Assembly: GCA_031553775.1 (NCBI GenBank)
Contig: JAVBLA010000040.1
Location: 32,163-96,162, forward strand
From: JAISFI01 sp031553775
Lineage (GTDB): Bacteria > Bacteroidota > Bacteroidia > Bacteroidales > Azobacteroidaceae
Direction: 5' to 3'
Length of the DNA: 64,000 nt
The notes beneath the pieces are model-generated. The model was given only the letters and a program-made list of their open reading frames with translations. It ran no database searches and was not told the DNA's origin. The translations under genes were made by a program, and so were the position numbers. Positions 18,507 to 26,253 of this stretch are shown here, piece after piece (within the stretch, counting starts at the first letter, position 1; each line of letters opens with the position of its first letter).

Positions 18507-20849
18507 TTATTTTGTTCTACCATATCCATATCCGTAACCTCCATTTTTGGCCTTCAGATCGATATCGTTTGCAATTACATATAGATTTTTCAGCTTTCCG
18601 TTTCGCTTGATTGAGTTGAGGTATCTGACAGAATCTTTGTGGGCATGACCAATTCTTACAACATATAAATTGACGTCTGCCAATCTATTCAGTAAAAATG
18701 TATCCGATACCATACCGATGGGTGCCGTATCTACAATGATGTAGTCGTACATTTTTCGAAAATCGGCAAACAAATCATCCAGGCGGGAGCTCATCAGCAA
18801 CTCATTCGGATTAGGTGGAATTGGGCCTGCCTGTACAATATCCAAATACGGATTTACTTTTGACTGTTGAATAATATCTGTAGTTTTTAGAGACGAATCT
18901 ATCAAGAAATTGGTAATACCTTTTCCTGTTGGTGCTTCCAAATAATCTCCCAAACGGGGGTTTCTGATATCCAGTCCTACCACCAATATTTTTTTCTCAA
19001 TCAAAGCCAGACTTAAAGCCAGATTGATACTGATAAATGTCTTTCCTTCACCGGAAACTGTAGAAGTAAGCAAGATTACTTTTTGCGAGTTGTCTCGCAG
19101 TACAAATGTCAGATTTGTCCTTAATAGCCGGAATAATTCGACGGAAGATGTTGTTTCGTGCGGTTTTACAACAATTTTTTCCTGTTTTTCACTTTTGCAG
19201 ATTTCTCCAATTATTTCTACTTGTGACAGGGCTTCCAGTTCTTCTTTAGAATCCAGTTCGGTCTTCAGCAATTTTTTTGTATAGAAAAATGCAAATGGAA
19301 CAAAAACTCCCAGGCATAAAAACATCAAAGCAATTGCTTTCTTTTTGGGAGCTACCGGCAATAATCCGGGCATCGGTTCATCAATGATTCTGGCTTTTGG
19401 AGCGGAAGAGGCCAGGTTCAGGTTTGTTTCTTCTCTTTTTTGTAATAGAAAAGTATATACAGCGTTCCTGATGCTTTGTTGTCTAACTATTTCAACAAAT
19501 TCTCTTTCCTGACGGGGAATGCTTTTAATTTTACTATTGGCAAGCCAGTCCTGGCGCTTAACATCATCCAGCATAATTTGTATGCTTTGGGAAATATTAT
19601 CGATATTCCCCAGAATATTTTCCCGCATGGAAACGAGTTGAGCGTCTACTAATTGAGTCCCTGGGTTTATTTCTGTAGCGGCATTTTTTAATCGGTTCCT
19701 TTCTGCCAATAGTTCATTATATTTTACGATAATTCCCACTAAACCCCGGTCTTCAATACCAATGGTAGGAATCAGGTTATCTTTATTCTTGGGATTGGCA
19801 ATATATTCTTTAATGTATTTGATCATATTTAATTGAATCTCCGCCTCAACTGCTTTTCCTTCGTACTCAAGCAGTTTCCCCTGGTTGATTTTTATTTCTG
19901 AAGCAAAATCCGTAAATTGGTTAAGCTGCTTGTAATTTTGAACTTCCTGCTCTACCATTTTAATCTCTTCTTCAATTTTGATTAGCCTGTCTTTCACAAA
20001 ATCAGCAGTTAAAGTAGCGATCAGGTTTTTATCTTCAATAGCATCTTTATTGAAATTTTCAATCATTTTATTCAATAAATCCTGCGACCATCTCACATTA
20101 TCTGTTGTAGTATATAAAGCGATTATTGTTGTCTTTTTGCTTGTGGCTTCTGCAGAAATTTCCTTTTTCAGAGAAATAGCCACGACATTCGGGTTCGAGA
20201 TTGTAATATCGACGGTTTTGAATTGGTTTTTTTTCGTGATAGCGTAAAGTGGATTTTTATCGATTGCCACATCAATAGATGGTGTTTTAATGTTAGCCGG
20301 AAAATTTTGGACAATCGTTTCAAATTTAGTTTTATAATACTTTCCTTTTATTTTATATGTTCCGTCTTTTTGGGGTTTTATTGTAAGGCTTATGGGTCTT
20401 TTTATCGTATCTACCTGTAGAGAATCAACATGAACAAGGTAAGGCAAAACCGGATAAGGATTAATCTTTTTTAAACCGACTCTCATAGTCATGGAAATGT
20501 ACATATTTAAATCTAATACACTTCTTTTCATGATTCTCCGGGTGTTGAATATCTCTACTTCATTGTCAATGTTTTTGCTTCCCATCATGGATCCTAAATC
20601 ACTCAAATTAGCCGCCATGGATACTGCCGAGGAGGAAGACATTTTTTTCTCGTCTTCCCGCAAAAGGACCTTTGCATCAACAAGATATTTTGAATTCGTA
20701 GAAAGAACATAATATGCACCTATAGATAAAAAAAGAAAAACACTTAAAGCAAACCACTTCCAGTTTTTTGTAAATATTTTTATAAGGTCAGCAATGTTGA
20801 TTAGTTCCTCATTTTTGTCTGATTGATTGCGTATTTCTTTGTTTTCCAT
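18507..20849 (-). CDS. Wzc-type polysaccharide co-polymerase / BY-kinase tyrosine autokinase
   Basis: Controls chain length and export. The 780-residue protein has a Wzz domain with a first membrane helix at about 33-52, a long periplasmic coiled-coil section (about 270-480) with a GNVR-type segment, and a second helix at about 505-525. A cytoplasmic BY-kinase follows from about 570: Walker A in TSTVSGEGKTF, Walker A' in LVVGLDIRNPRLG, Walker B in YIIVDTAPIG. The C-terminal tail contains a short Tyr cluster (GYGYGYGRTK), the presumed autophosphorylation site, with fewer tyrosines than E. coli Wzc. No Wzb-type phosphatase gene is visible in the window. A 124-base gap separates it from gmhA, so a promoter may lie there. 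Confidence 0.93.
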   Translation of the reverse strand: MENKEIRNQSDKNEELINIADLIKIFTKNWKWFALSVFLFLSIGAYYVLSTNSKYLVDAKVLLREDEKKMSSSSAVSMAANLSDLGSMMGSKNIDNEVEIFNTRRIMKRSVLDLNMYISMTMRVGLKKINPYPVLPYLVHVDSLQVDTIKRPISLTIKPQKDGTYKIKGKYYKTKFETIVQNFPANIKTPSIDVAIDKNPLYAITKKNQFKTVDITISNPNVVAISLKKEISAEATSKKTTIIALYTTTDNVRWSQDLLNKMIENFNKDAIEDKNLIATLTADFVKDRLIKIEEEIKMVEQEVQNYKQLNQFTDFASEIKINQGKLLEYEGKAVEAEIQLNMIKYIKEYIANPKNKDNLIPTIGIEDRGLVGIIVKYNELLAERNRLKNAATEINPGTQLVDAQLVSMRENILGNIDNISQSIQIMLDDVKRQDWLANSKIKSIPRQEREFVEIVRQQSIRNAVYTFLLQKREETNLNLASSAPKARIIDEPMPGLLPVAPKKKAIALMFLCLGVFVPFAFFYTKKLLKTELDSKEELEALSQVEIIGEICKSEKQEKIVVKPHETTSSVELFRLLRTNLTFVLRDNSQKVILLTSTVSGEGKTFISINLALSLALIEKKILVVGLDIRNPRLGDYLEAPTGKGITNFLIDSSLKTTDIIQQSKVNPYLDIVQAGPIPPNPNELLMSSRLDDLFADFRKMYDYIIVDTAPIGMVSDTFLLNRLADVNLYVVRIGHAHKDSVRYLNSIKRNGKLKNLYVIANDIDLKAKNGGYGYGYGRTK

Positions 20850-20973
20850 ATTCTCAATTAATATTCTTGGAATTTTATATAATCAATATTTCAACTGTTA
20901 TAATAACCGAACAAAAGATAAATTATTGTACTCTTTCGGTAAATTTCTTGTATATTTTTCAAAAGGGGAGGAG

Positions 20974-21540
20974 TCATTGAAAAAGATTTTTTTCTACTTG
21001 CTCACAAATAATATGACCCACTAAAATGTGACTTTCCTGAATGCGGGGAGTATCTGTTGACGGAATGTTGATTAAAATATCGGAGAGTTGTTTCATCTGT
21101 CCTCCTGTAGCTCCGGTCATTCCTATCGTTTGTACTCCTATTTCTCTCGCTTTTTCAAAAGCTTTAATTATATTGGCTGAATTTCCTGAAGTGGAGATCC
21201 CGACCAATATATCGCCTTTCTTAGACATGCCGGAAAGCATACGGGAGTAGACCACTTCGAAATTGTAATCGTTACTGACTGCTGTAAGAAAAGACGTGTT
21301 ACAATGTAAGGCTTCCGAAGGAAGTCCCGGGCGGTCCAGGTAAAATTTTCCGGAAAACTCAGCTGCTAAATGTTGTGCGTCGGCAGCACTTCCTCCATTT
21401 CCACAGAAAAAAACTTTCCCTCCCGACTGAAAGCAAGCAGTAATGGTATCGATAGATAGCTGTATCGCTTCCAATAATAACCGGTCCTGCATCATTTCCT
21501 GCTTAACAAAAATAGATGCCTGTATTCGTTCTTTTATCAT
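20974..21540 (-). CDS. gmhA: sedoheptulose-7-phosphate isomerase
   Basis: Converts D-sedoheptulose 7-phosphate to D-glycero-D-manno-heptose 7-phosphate, the first step of heptose synthesis. The SIS-domain protein (188 residues from this start) has FCGNGGSAADAQHLAAEF, GISTSGNSANI and TPRIQESHILVGHIICEQ, which carry the phosphate-binding serines and the catalytic Glu and His of GmhA. I place the start at the ATG giving MIKERIQAS; an upstream in-frame TTG would add six residues. It is followed by the autokinase gene and preceded by hddA, so the pair supplies heptose to the glycan. Confidence 0.92.
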   Translation of the reverse strand: MIKERIQASIFVKQEMMQDRLLLEAIQLSIDTITACFQSGGKVFFCGNGGSAADAQHLAAEFSGKFYLDRPGLPSEALHCNTSFLTAVSNDYNFEVVYSRMLSGMSKKGDILVGISTSGNSANIIKAFEKAREIGVQTIGMTGATGGQMKQLSDILINIPSTDTPRIQESHILVGHIICEQVEKNLFQ

Positions 21541-21579
21541 TGTTTCTGTATTTTTCAAAGGTGAAGGTAATGTTTAAGA

Positions 21580-22602
21580 TCATATTGTCCAAGTAAAAAG
21601 TCCATCTTTTACAAAACGATACGGATAAAAACGACCATTAAAAAACTCTAATTCCTTCATTACCTGGTATTTGTTGTTTTTCGGACAATAAAACAGCATA
21701 AAACCGCCACCGCCGGCTCCGGATATACGTCCGCCGGTAGCTCCGCCAGCTTGTGCTTTTTGATAAATATTTTCCAGCAACTCGTTGGATATACCCTGGG
21801 CCATTTGTTTTTTATGCACAAAGCCTTCATCGAAGATTTCCCCGATACGATTGATTTTTCCTGTCAGTAATGCTTCTTTCATTTCCTGGGCCTGCATTTT
21901 TATTTTATGCATGGCTTCAATGGAAGAAGTATTGTTGGAAGAAACATTTTTTTGCTGTTCCTTGATAATATCGGAAGAATTGTGTGTTGTCCGGGTGAAA
22001 TAGAGCAGCAGGTTATTTTCCAATTCGTACAAATGAGGTTTATCGATCCGTAAAGGGTTAACAATTACTTTGTTATCCTTATAGAACTCCATATAATTCA
22101 CTCCTCCGAAAGTCGCGGCATACTGGTCTTGTTTTCCTCCGGCCATTTGTAGATCTTCCCGTTCGATTGAATATGCATATTGGGCAATATCGTAGCTTCC
22201 CAAAGGTAAACGGAGCCACTCGATAAAAGCCCCGAGAATGGCAACCACTAAAGTAGAAGAGGTGCCCAGACCCGAACCGGCCGGAACATCCACGGATGTA
22301 CTCAGCCTGAAGCCTTTCAGTTGTTGCATATAATCTTTACAGATGCGGTTATAAACCCCTTTCAGCAAGTCTAATGTGCCGTTGATAGGAAGTTCTCCGG
22401 CCAAGGCATGTTGCTGGAATTCCCCCCTGTCAAGACTCTCCAGAATGATATAAGGTTCGTCGAGGGGTTGTATATTGGCATGAGCGTACAGAGAAATGGT
22501 TGCATTCAGGATAGCTCCGCCATAAATATCGGAATAAGGGCTTACGTCTGATCCGCCTCCGGCGAGACCGATTCTGAGAGGTGCTTTACTTCTGTGTAGC
22601 AT
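21580..22602 (-). CDS. hddA: D-glycero-D-manno-heptose 7-phosphate kinase (GHMP family)
   Basis: Phosphorylates heptose 7-phosphate at C1 on the route to an activated heptose. The GHMP-kinase signature is present: N-terminal KAPLRIGLAGGGSDVSPYSD, the ATP loop VPAGSGLGTSSTLVVAI and the C-terminal GGRISGAGGGGFMLFY. I start it at the ATG giving MLHRSKAPLR because the 18 preceding in-frame residues are not family-like and lie in a repeat hairpin. HddC (nucleotidyltransferase) and GmhB (phosphatase) are not obvious beside it; they may lie elsewhere or be replaced by enzymes of the activation trio. Fucokinase-type GHMP enzymes are a less likely alternative, since gmhA is adjacent. Confidence 0.85.
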   Translation of the reverse strand: MLHRSKAPLRIGLAGGGSDVSPYSDIYGGAILNATISLYAHANIQPLDEPYIILESLDRGEFQQHALAGELPINGTLDLLKGVYNRICKDYMQQLKGFRLSTSVDVPAGSGLGTSSTLVVAILGAFIEWLRLPLGSYDIAQYAYSIEREDLQMAGGKQDQYAATFGGVNYMEFYKDNKVIVNPLRIDKPHLYELENNLLLYFTRTTHNSSDIIKEQQKNVSSNNTSSIEAMHKIKMQAQEMKEALLTGKINRIGEIFDEGFVHKKQMAQGISNELLENIYQKAQAGGATGGRISGAGGGGFMLFYCPKNNKYQVMKELEFFNGRFYPYRFVKDGLFTWTI

Positions 22603-22619
22603 AATACCCGGAAAACGAC

Positions 22620-22665
22620 AATTGATAATTGATAACGATTGAAGCATCGTTGTCAATTATCAATT
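22620..22665. repeat. AT-rich hairpin between hddA and tsf
   Basis: Two 20-base arms, AATTGATAATTGATAACGAT and its near-perfect inverse (19 of 20 match), flank a 6-base loop. It contains the same AATTGATAATTG word as the tsf/rpsB spacer and lies between the tsf stop and the hddA start. It could act as an RNA hairpin after tsf, but there is no U-tract in either direction, so I treat it as a member of the dispersed repeat family. Confidence 0.7.
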
Positions 22666-22689
22666 ATCCAATATTTATTGATTCAAAAA

Positions 22690-23514
22690 TTAATCTACAT
22701 TCAGTGTAACCCGTTTGAACGCAACAACGGTCAGTTCTTTGTCCTGTTGTTTCAGGTATTGTTCAATAGTGATTTTTGCATCTTTAACGAAAGCCTGAGA
22801 CAGGAGCGTATTTTCCTGGAAGAATTTGTTCAATGCGCCTTCGGCAATTTTGTCCAGGATGGCTTCCGGTTTGCCGGCTTCGATTGCTTTTTCTTTGGCA
22901 ATTTTCAGTTCTTTAGCTGCTACTTCGGCCGGAACCTCATCTTTACAGATGGCAATCGGGTTCATAGCTGCAACCTGCATGGCTACATCTTTTGCTACCT
23001 GTGCATCTACATTGGCGAGATTGAAACCGACAATAGTAGCCAGTTTGTTACCCGGGTGAATGTAAGATACTGTAGTGGCTGCGTTGACGAACTCATAAGC
23101 GCCCAGTTCCATTTTTTCACCTGTTACGCCGATTCTGTCGGTGATCAGGTTAGCGATAGAACTTCCGTCGATAGTTAAAGCGTTCAATTCTTCAACGTTT
23201 GCCGGTTTATTCTGTAAAGCCTCATCCAGGATGGATTTGGTCAATGCTACGAAATCTGCATTTTTAGCAACGAAGTCGGTTTCACATTTCAAAGCTACTA
23301 TAGCGGCAAATTCGCCGTTTACTGCAGCTAAGCAACATCCTTCGGAAGCTTCGCGGTCTTCGCGTTTTGCGGCGACAGCCTGTCCTTTTTTGCGGATAAT
23401 TTCTATTGCTTTGTCATAATCTCCGTCTGCTTCGGTGAGGGCGTTTTTGCAGTCCATCATCCCTGCACCTGTCATTTTACGCAAGTGCGTAATATCTGCC
23501 ATTGTTACTGCCAT
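22690..23514 (-). CDS. tsf: translation elongation factor Ts
   Basis: Nucleotide exchange factor for EF-Tu. The 274-residue protein begins with the UBA-like domain (MADITHLRKMTGAGMMDCKN) and contains the canonical VALKCETDFVAKNADFVAL and HPGNKLATIVGF segments of the Tsf core, ending with EQYLKQQDKELTVVAFKRV. Length and sequence are normal for Bacteroidales. It follows rpsB in the ribosomal cluster, separated by a 121-base spacer filled with inverted AT-rich repeats. Confidence 0.98.
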   Translation of the reverse strand: MAVTMADITHLRKMTGAGMMDCKNALTEADGDYDKAIEIIRKKGQAVAAKREDREASEGCCLAAVNGEFAAIVALKCETDFVAKNADFVALTKSILDEALQNKPANVEELNALTIDGSSIANLITDRIGVTGEKMELGAYEFVNAATTVSYIHPGNKLATIVGFNLANVDAQVAKDVAMQVAAMNPIAICKDEVPAEVAAKELKIAKEKAIEAGKPEAILDKIAEGALNKFFQENTLLSQAFVKDAKITIEQYLKQQDKELTVVAFKRVTLNVD

Positions 23515-23524
23515 ATTCTTTAAA

Positions 23525-23619
23525 AATTGAAAATTGATAATTGAAAATTGATAATTAAAAATTGAAATGCTTTCAGAAGAACTTATACATTCCTAATTTT
23601 CAATTATCAATTTTCAATT
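23525..23619. repeat. perfect 25-bp inverted repeat in the rpsB-tsf spacer
   Basis: The arms at 23525-23549 and 23595-23619 are exact inverse copies built from the words AATTGAAAATT and GATAATTG, separated by 45 bases. Related words occur at 22620-22665 and 32434-32465. The transcript between rpsB and tsf could fold into a long AU-rich stem. Dispersed copies point to a repeat family rather than a gene-specific regulator. Confidence 0.8.
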
Positions 23620-23635
23620 GTCAATTATTTTGTTA

Positions 23636-24493
23636 TTATTCTTCTTCTTTTTCCTTCACAATCTTACTCAGCACATTTGCATTCAAGGCTTCTTCGTCTT
23701 CTTTGGCGATGAATTCCTTCTTTACTGCTTTAGCTTTTCTTTCTCTTCTGGGAGCCGGAGCTTCTTCTTCCGTATCGGCTGCTGCAGAGGAGTCTGCTTT
23801 TTCGATCTTGCGTTCTTCCAGACCTTCCTGAATAGCGGCACAAATGGCTTCCATGATTACATCTACAGATTTTGTAGCATCGTCGTTAGCCGGGATTACG
23901 AAATCGATATTGGCCGGATTAGAGTTGGTATCTACCATAGCGAATACGGGGATACCCAGTCTGTTTGCTTCGGCAACAGCGATATGTTCCTTCATTACGT
24001 CTACAACGAACAGGGCGGAAGGCAGGCGGTTCAGGTCTGCGATAGAACCGAGGTTCTTTTCCAATTTGGCGCGTTGACGGGTAATTTGCAGTTTTTCCCT
24101 TTTGGAGAGATTGTCGAAAGTTCCGTCTTTGGTCATTTTGTCGATGGTAGTCATCTTTTTAACCGCTTTACGGATGGTGGGGAAGTTGGTGAGCATACCG
24201 CCCGGCCAACGTTCTATTACGTAAGGCATTCCAACAGAGGTAGCTCTGTCGGCCACGATTTGTTTTGCTTGTTTTTTAGTGGCGACGAATAACACTTTAC
24301 GGCCTGATTTTACGACCTGTTTAAGTGCTGCAGCGGCTTCGTCTACTTTGGCAACTGTTTTATACAAGTCAATGATATGAATACCATTGCGCTCCATGAA
24401 AATATAAGGAGCCATAGCGGGGTTCCACTTCCTTTTCAGGTGTCCGAAGTGTACGCCTGCTTCTAATAACTGATCAAAATTTACTCTTGACAT
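23636..24493 (-). CDS. rpsB: 30S ribosomal protein S2
   Basis: Structural protein of the small ribosomal subunit. The 285-residue sequence has the S2 start FDQLLEAGVHFGHLKRKWNP, the RWPGGMLTNFPTIRKAVKKM core and PVFAMVDTNSNPANIDFVIP. It carries a C-terminal charged extension of about 50 residues rich in Lys, Glu and Ala (ADTEEEAPAPRRERKAKAVK), common in Bacteroidota S2. It lies between rpsI and tsf, the conserved order. Confidence 0.98.
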   Translation of the reverse strand: MSRVNFDQLLEAGVHFGHLKRKWNPAMAPYIFMERNGIHIIDLYKTVAKVDEAAAALKQVVKSGRKVLFVATKKQAKQIVADRATSVGMPYVIERWPGGMLTNFPTIRKAVKKMTTIDKMTKDGTFDNLSKREKLQITRQRAKLEKNLGSIADLNRLPSALFVVDVMKEHIAVAEANRLGIPVFAMVDTNSNPANIDFVIPANDDATKSVDVIMEAICAAIQEGLEERKIEKADSSAAADTEEEAPAPRRERKAKAVKKEFIAKEDEEALNANVLSKIVKEKEEE

Positions 24494-24616
24494 TTGTTTT
24501 TGTTTAATTTTTGTTGTTTACCTTCTTTTGTTCACTCAACCTGTGGGCAGTTGTTCGACAAATCTGCTTGCGGAACAAGTCTCACCGGTTTAGATACTAA
24601 ACAGAATAAATTGAGA

Positions 24617-24646
24617 ACTAAAAACTAAAAACTAAAAACTAAAAGC
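24617..24646. repeat. short tandem repeat, unit ACTAAAAA
   Basis: About four copies of an 8-base unit lie in the 211-base spacer between rpsI and rpsB, the last one diverging to CTAAAAGC. A slippage-prone A-rich tract; it is 120-150 bases upstream of the rpsB start, and no effect can be inferred. Confidence 0.75.
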
Positions 24647-24704
24647 TAACAACTGAAAATGGAGTATTGCTGTTTTTTCAGATTCTGTTTTCAGTTCAAA
24701 AAGA

Positions 24705-25091
24705 TTAACGTTTGGAGAATTGGAATCTCTTTCTTGCTTTCGGTTGTCCCGGTTTTTTCCTTTCCACTTCGCGCGGGTCACGTGTCATGAATCCTTCAGA
24801 CCTGAGAGCAGGTTTATCTTCCGGATTGATTTTTACGAGTGCGCGGGCGATACCCAAGCGGGCAGCTTCCGATTGTCCTTTGAAACCACCGCCATCCAGG
24901 TTGATTTTGATATCGTATTTTTCAGCGACACCTAATTTGTTCAGCGGTTGTTTTACTACATATTGAAGAATCGGGGAGGGGAAGTAAACTTCGATATCAC
25001 GTTTGTTGATTGTGATTTTTCCGGTACCTTCGCTGACGTATACACGTGCAACAGCAGCTTTACGCCTTCCTAATGCATTAACTACTTCCAT
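24705..25091 (-). CDS. rpsI: 30S ribosomal protein S9
   Basis: Small-subunit protein whose C-terminal tail contacts P-site tRNA. The 128-residue sequence has the family motifs NALGRRKAAVARVYV, GGGFKGQSEAARLGIARAL and the basic end GQPKARKRFQFSKR, whose terminal KR is the conserved decoding-site tail. The start is 5 bases after the rplM stop, the usual two-gene unit. Confidence 0.98.
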   Translation of the reverse strand: MEVVNALGRRKAAVARVYVSEGTGKITINKRDIEVYFPSPILQYVVKQPLNKLGVAEKYDIKINLDGGGFKGQSEAARLGIARALVKINPEDKPALRSEGFMTRDPREVERKKPGQPKARKRFQFSKR

Positions 25092-25096
25092 TGTTC

Positions 25097-25552
25097 TTAT
25101 TTAAGAGTATTAATATCGATAAATTTGGGTTGTTGCGCTTCATGTTTATGTTCGGTTCCGTCGTAAACATAAAGATTTCCGAGTAACTTCGCACCCAGGC
25201 GGTTTTTAGGGAGCATACCTTTTACTACTTTGTTGAATAAACGGTCGGAACCTTTTTTCATCAGGGTAGCAGGTGTATTTTCTCTTTGCCCTCCGGGATA
25301 TCCGGTGTGACTCAGATAAATACGGTCATTCCATTTGTTACCGGTCAAAACCACTTTATCGGCATTGATTACGATTACATTGTCACCACAATCCACATGC
25401 GGTGTAAAGCTGGGTTTATATTTGCCTCTCAAAAGCTTTGCCACTTTTGAAGCCAAACGTCCCAAATGTTGGTCGGTTGCGTCTACAATGACCCATTCTT
25501 TGTTAACAGTTGCCTTGTTAGCAGAAATGGTCTTATAACTTAAAGTATCCAC
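25097..25552 (-). CDS. rplM: 50S ribosomal protein L13
   Basis: Early-assembling large-subunit protein. The 151-residue sequence contains WVIVDATDQHLGRLASKVAK, the D-C-G-D-N-V-I-V-I-N-A-D segment and LSHTGYPGGQRENTPATL, all L13 hallmarks. The start codon is GTG (giving MDTLSYKTIS); there is no in-frame ATG close by. It is the first gene of the rplM-rpsI-rpsB-tsf cluster and has a matching promoter about 130 bases upstream. Confidence 0.98.
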   Translation of the reverse strand: MDTLSYKTISANKATVNKEWVIVDATDQHLGRLASKVAKLLRGKYKPSFTPHVDCGDNVIVINADKVVLTGNKWNDRIYLSHTGYPGGQRENTPATLMKKGSDRLFNKVVKGMLPKNRLGAKLLGNLYVYDGTEHKHEAQQPKFIDINTLK

Positions 25553-25680
25553 TGCTTAATAATTTTTTTAGTTAATAAAATTGTTCTTTTGATTTTTGCA
25601 TCATTTATCTTTTTTGGACACTGTAAAGATAAAGAATTAAAAATCAGATAATTAGATAATTTTGGATAATATTCGGCTTG

Positions 25681-25712
25681 CAAAGATAAGGCTTTTGTTT
25701 GGAACTCGCAAA
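25681..25712 (-). promoter_or_regulatory. Bacteroidota-type promoter for the rplM cluster
   Basis: On the minus strand the -33 box TTTG (25712-25709) and the -7 box TATCTTTG (25688-25681) are separated by exactly 20 bases, matching the phylum consensus TTTG-N19/21-TAnnTTTG. Transcription would begin near 25673 and give a leader of about 120 nt before the GTG start of rplM, long enough for autoregulation by a ribosomal protein. Confidence 0.8.
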
Positions 25713-25843
25713 TTTAAAAAGCTTAAAATCAGGGGGATTTTGGTGGGTGTGTAAATGTTTTTGGGTGTAAAAATATTTTGAATAAAAACACTTTCTGTAT
25801 CTTTTTTTGCTGCGCCAAAAAAAGGTACCAAAAAAAGGCGCTT

Positions 25844-25899
25844 TGTCGAAAAGAACTCGTTCGCTCGCTGCGCTCTCTCCCTCAGACAGCTTTTCGACA
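25844..25899. repeat. REP-like palindrome, TGTCGAAAAG arms
   Basis: A 10-base arm TGTCGAAAAG and its exact inverse CTTTTCGACA flank a GC-richer interior (CTCGTTCGCTCGCTGCGCTC). Such arm-plus-interior units are typical dispersed extragenic repeats of Bacteroidales genomes. No transposase is nearby. Confidence 0.65.
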
Positions 25900-26018
25900 G
25901 CAAGGTATTGTCCCCCCTAACCCCCAGCGGGGGATTGACCGGGCTTCGCCCGGGTGGAATTGGGCAATTTTGTGTGGTAATATTGTTTGCGAAGTCTCGT
26001 CATTGCGATTCCCCACCC

Positions 26019-26094
26019 CGTCATTGCGAGGAGGAACGACAAAGCAATCTCCTGCCAATCGCAAGGGATTGCTTCGCTGTTGCTCGCAATGACG
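26019..26094. repeat. REP-like palindrome, CGTCATTGCGAG arms
   Basis: Outer arms CGTCATTGCGAG and CTCGCAATGACG are exact inverses; inner words AAGCAATC and GATTGCTT pair as well, giving a cruciform-like 76-base unit. A half copy of the arm lies just upstream at 25998-26009, and a diverged full copy sits at 54629-54704. This is a dispersed extragenic element, not a gene. Confidence 0.8.
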
Positions 26095-26253
26095 GTTATC
26101 TTCATCAGAATAAACCTTGTGCAAAATGTTCATTTGATTAAACGAACAGCCGATGCGGCTCCGCCTTCGGCGAAAGCCTTGACCTATTTGTAATTTTCTT
26201 AAAAATATCCTCCAAGGTGATAACCTTGTATAAAAATATTCAAATCGTTCTCT

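Larger units (their letters stand above)
25713..26253. other. repeat-rich intergenic region without a convincing gene
   Basis: About 540 bases between the rplM promoter and the ATPase stop. Open frames here are short, change strand, and translate to repeat sequence, so I call none. It holds three kinds of palindromic repeat listed separately plus a C-rich/G-rich hairpin at 25939-25953 (CCGGGC-TTC-GCCCGG). The right end (26100-26253) shows nothing recognisable. Confidence 0.7.

Noticed and set aside
1..22602. A Bacteroides fragilis-type invertible capsule promoter with UpxY/UpxZ genes
   Set aside because: No UpxY- or UpxZ-like gene and no promoter between inverted repeats was found in front of this locus within the window.
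22603..22656. Longer N-terminus for hddA
   Set aside because: The extra residues lie in the AT-rich hairpin and do not match GHMP kinases, which begin near KAPLRIGLAGGG.
25652..26193. Several short open frames on both strands in the rplM-ATPase gap
   Set aside because: They overlap each other, translate palindromic repeat sequence and have no family-like content, so they are not genes.
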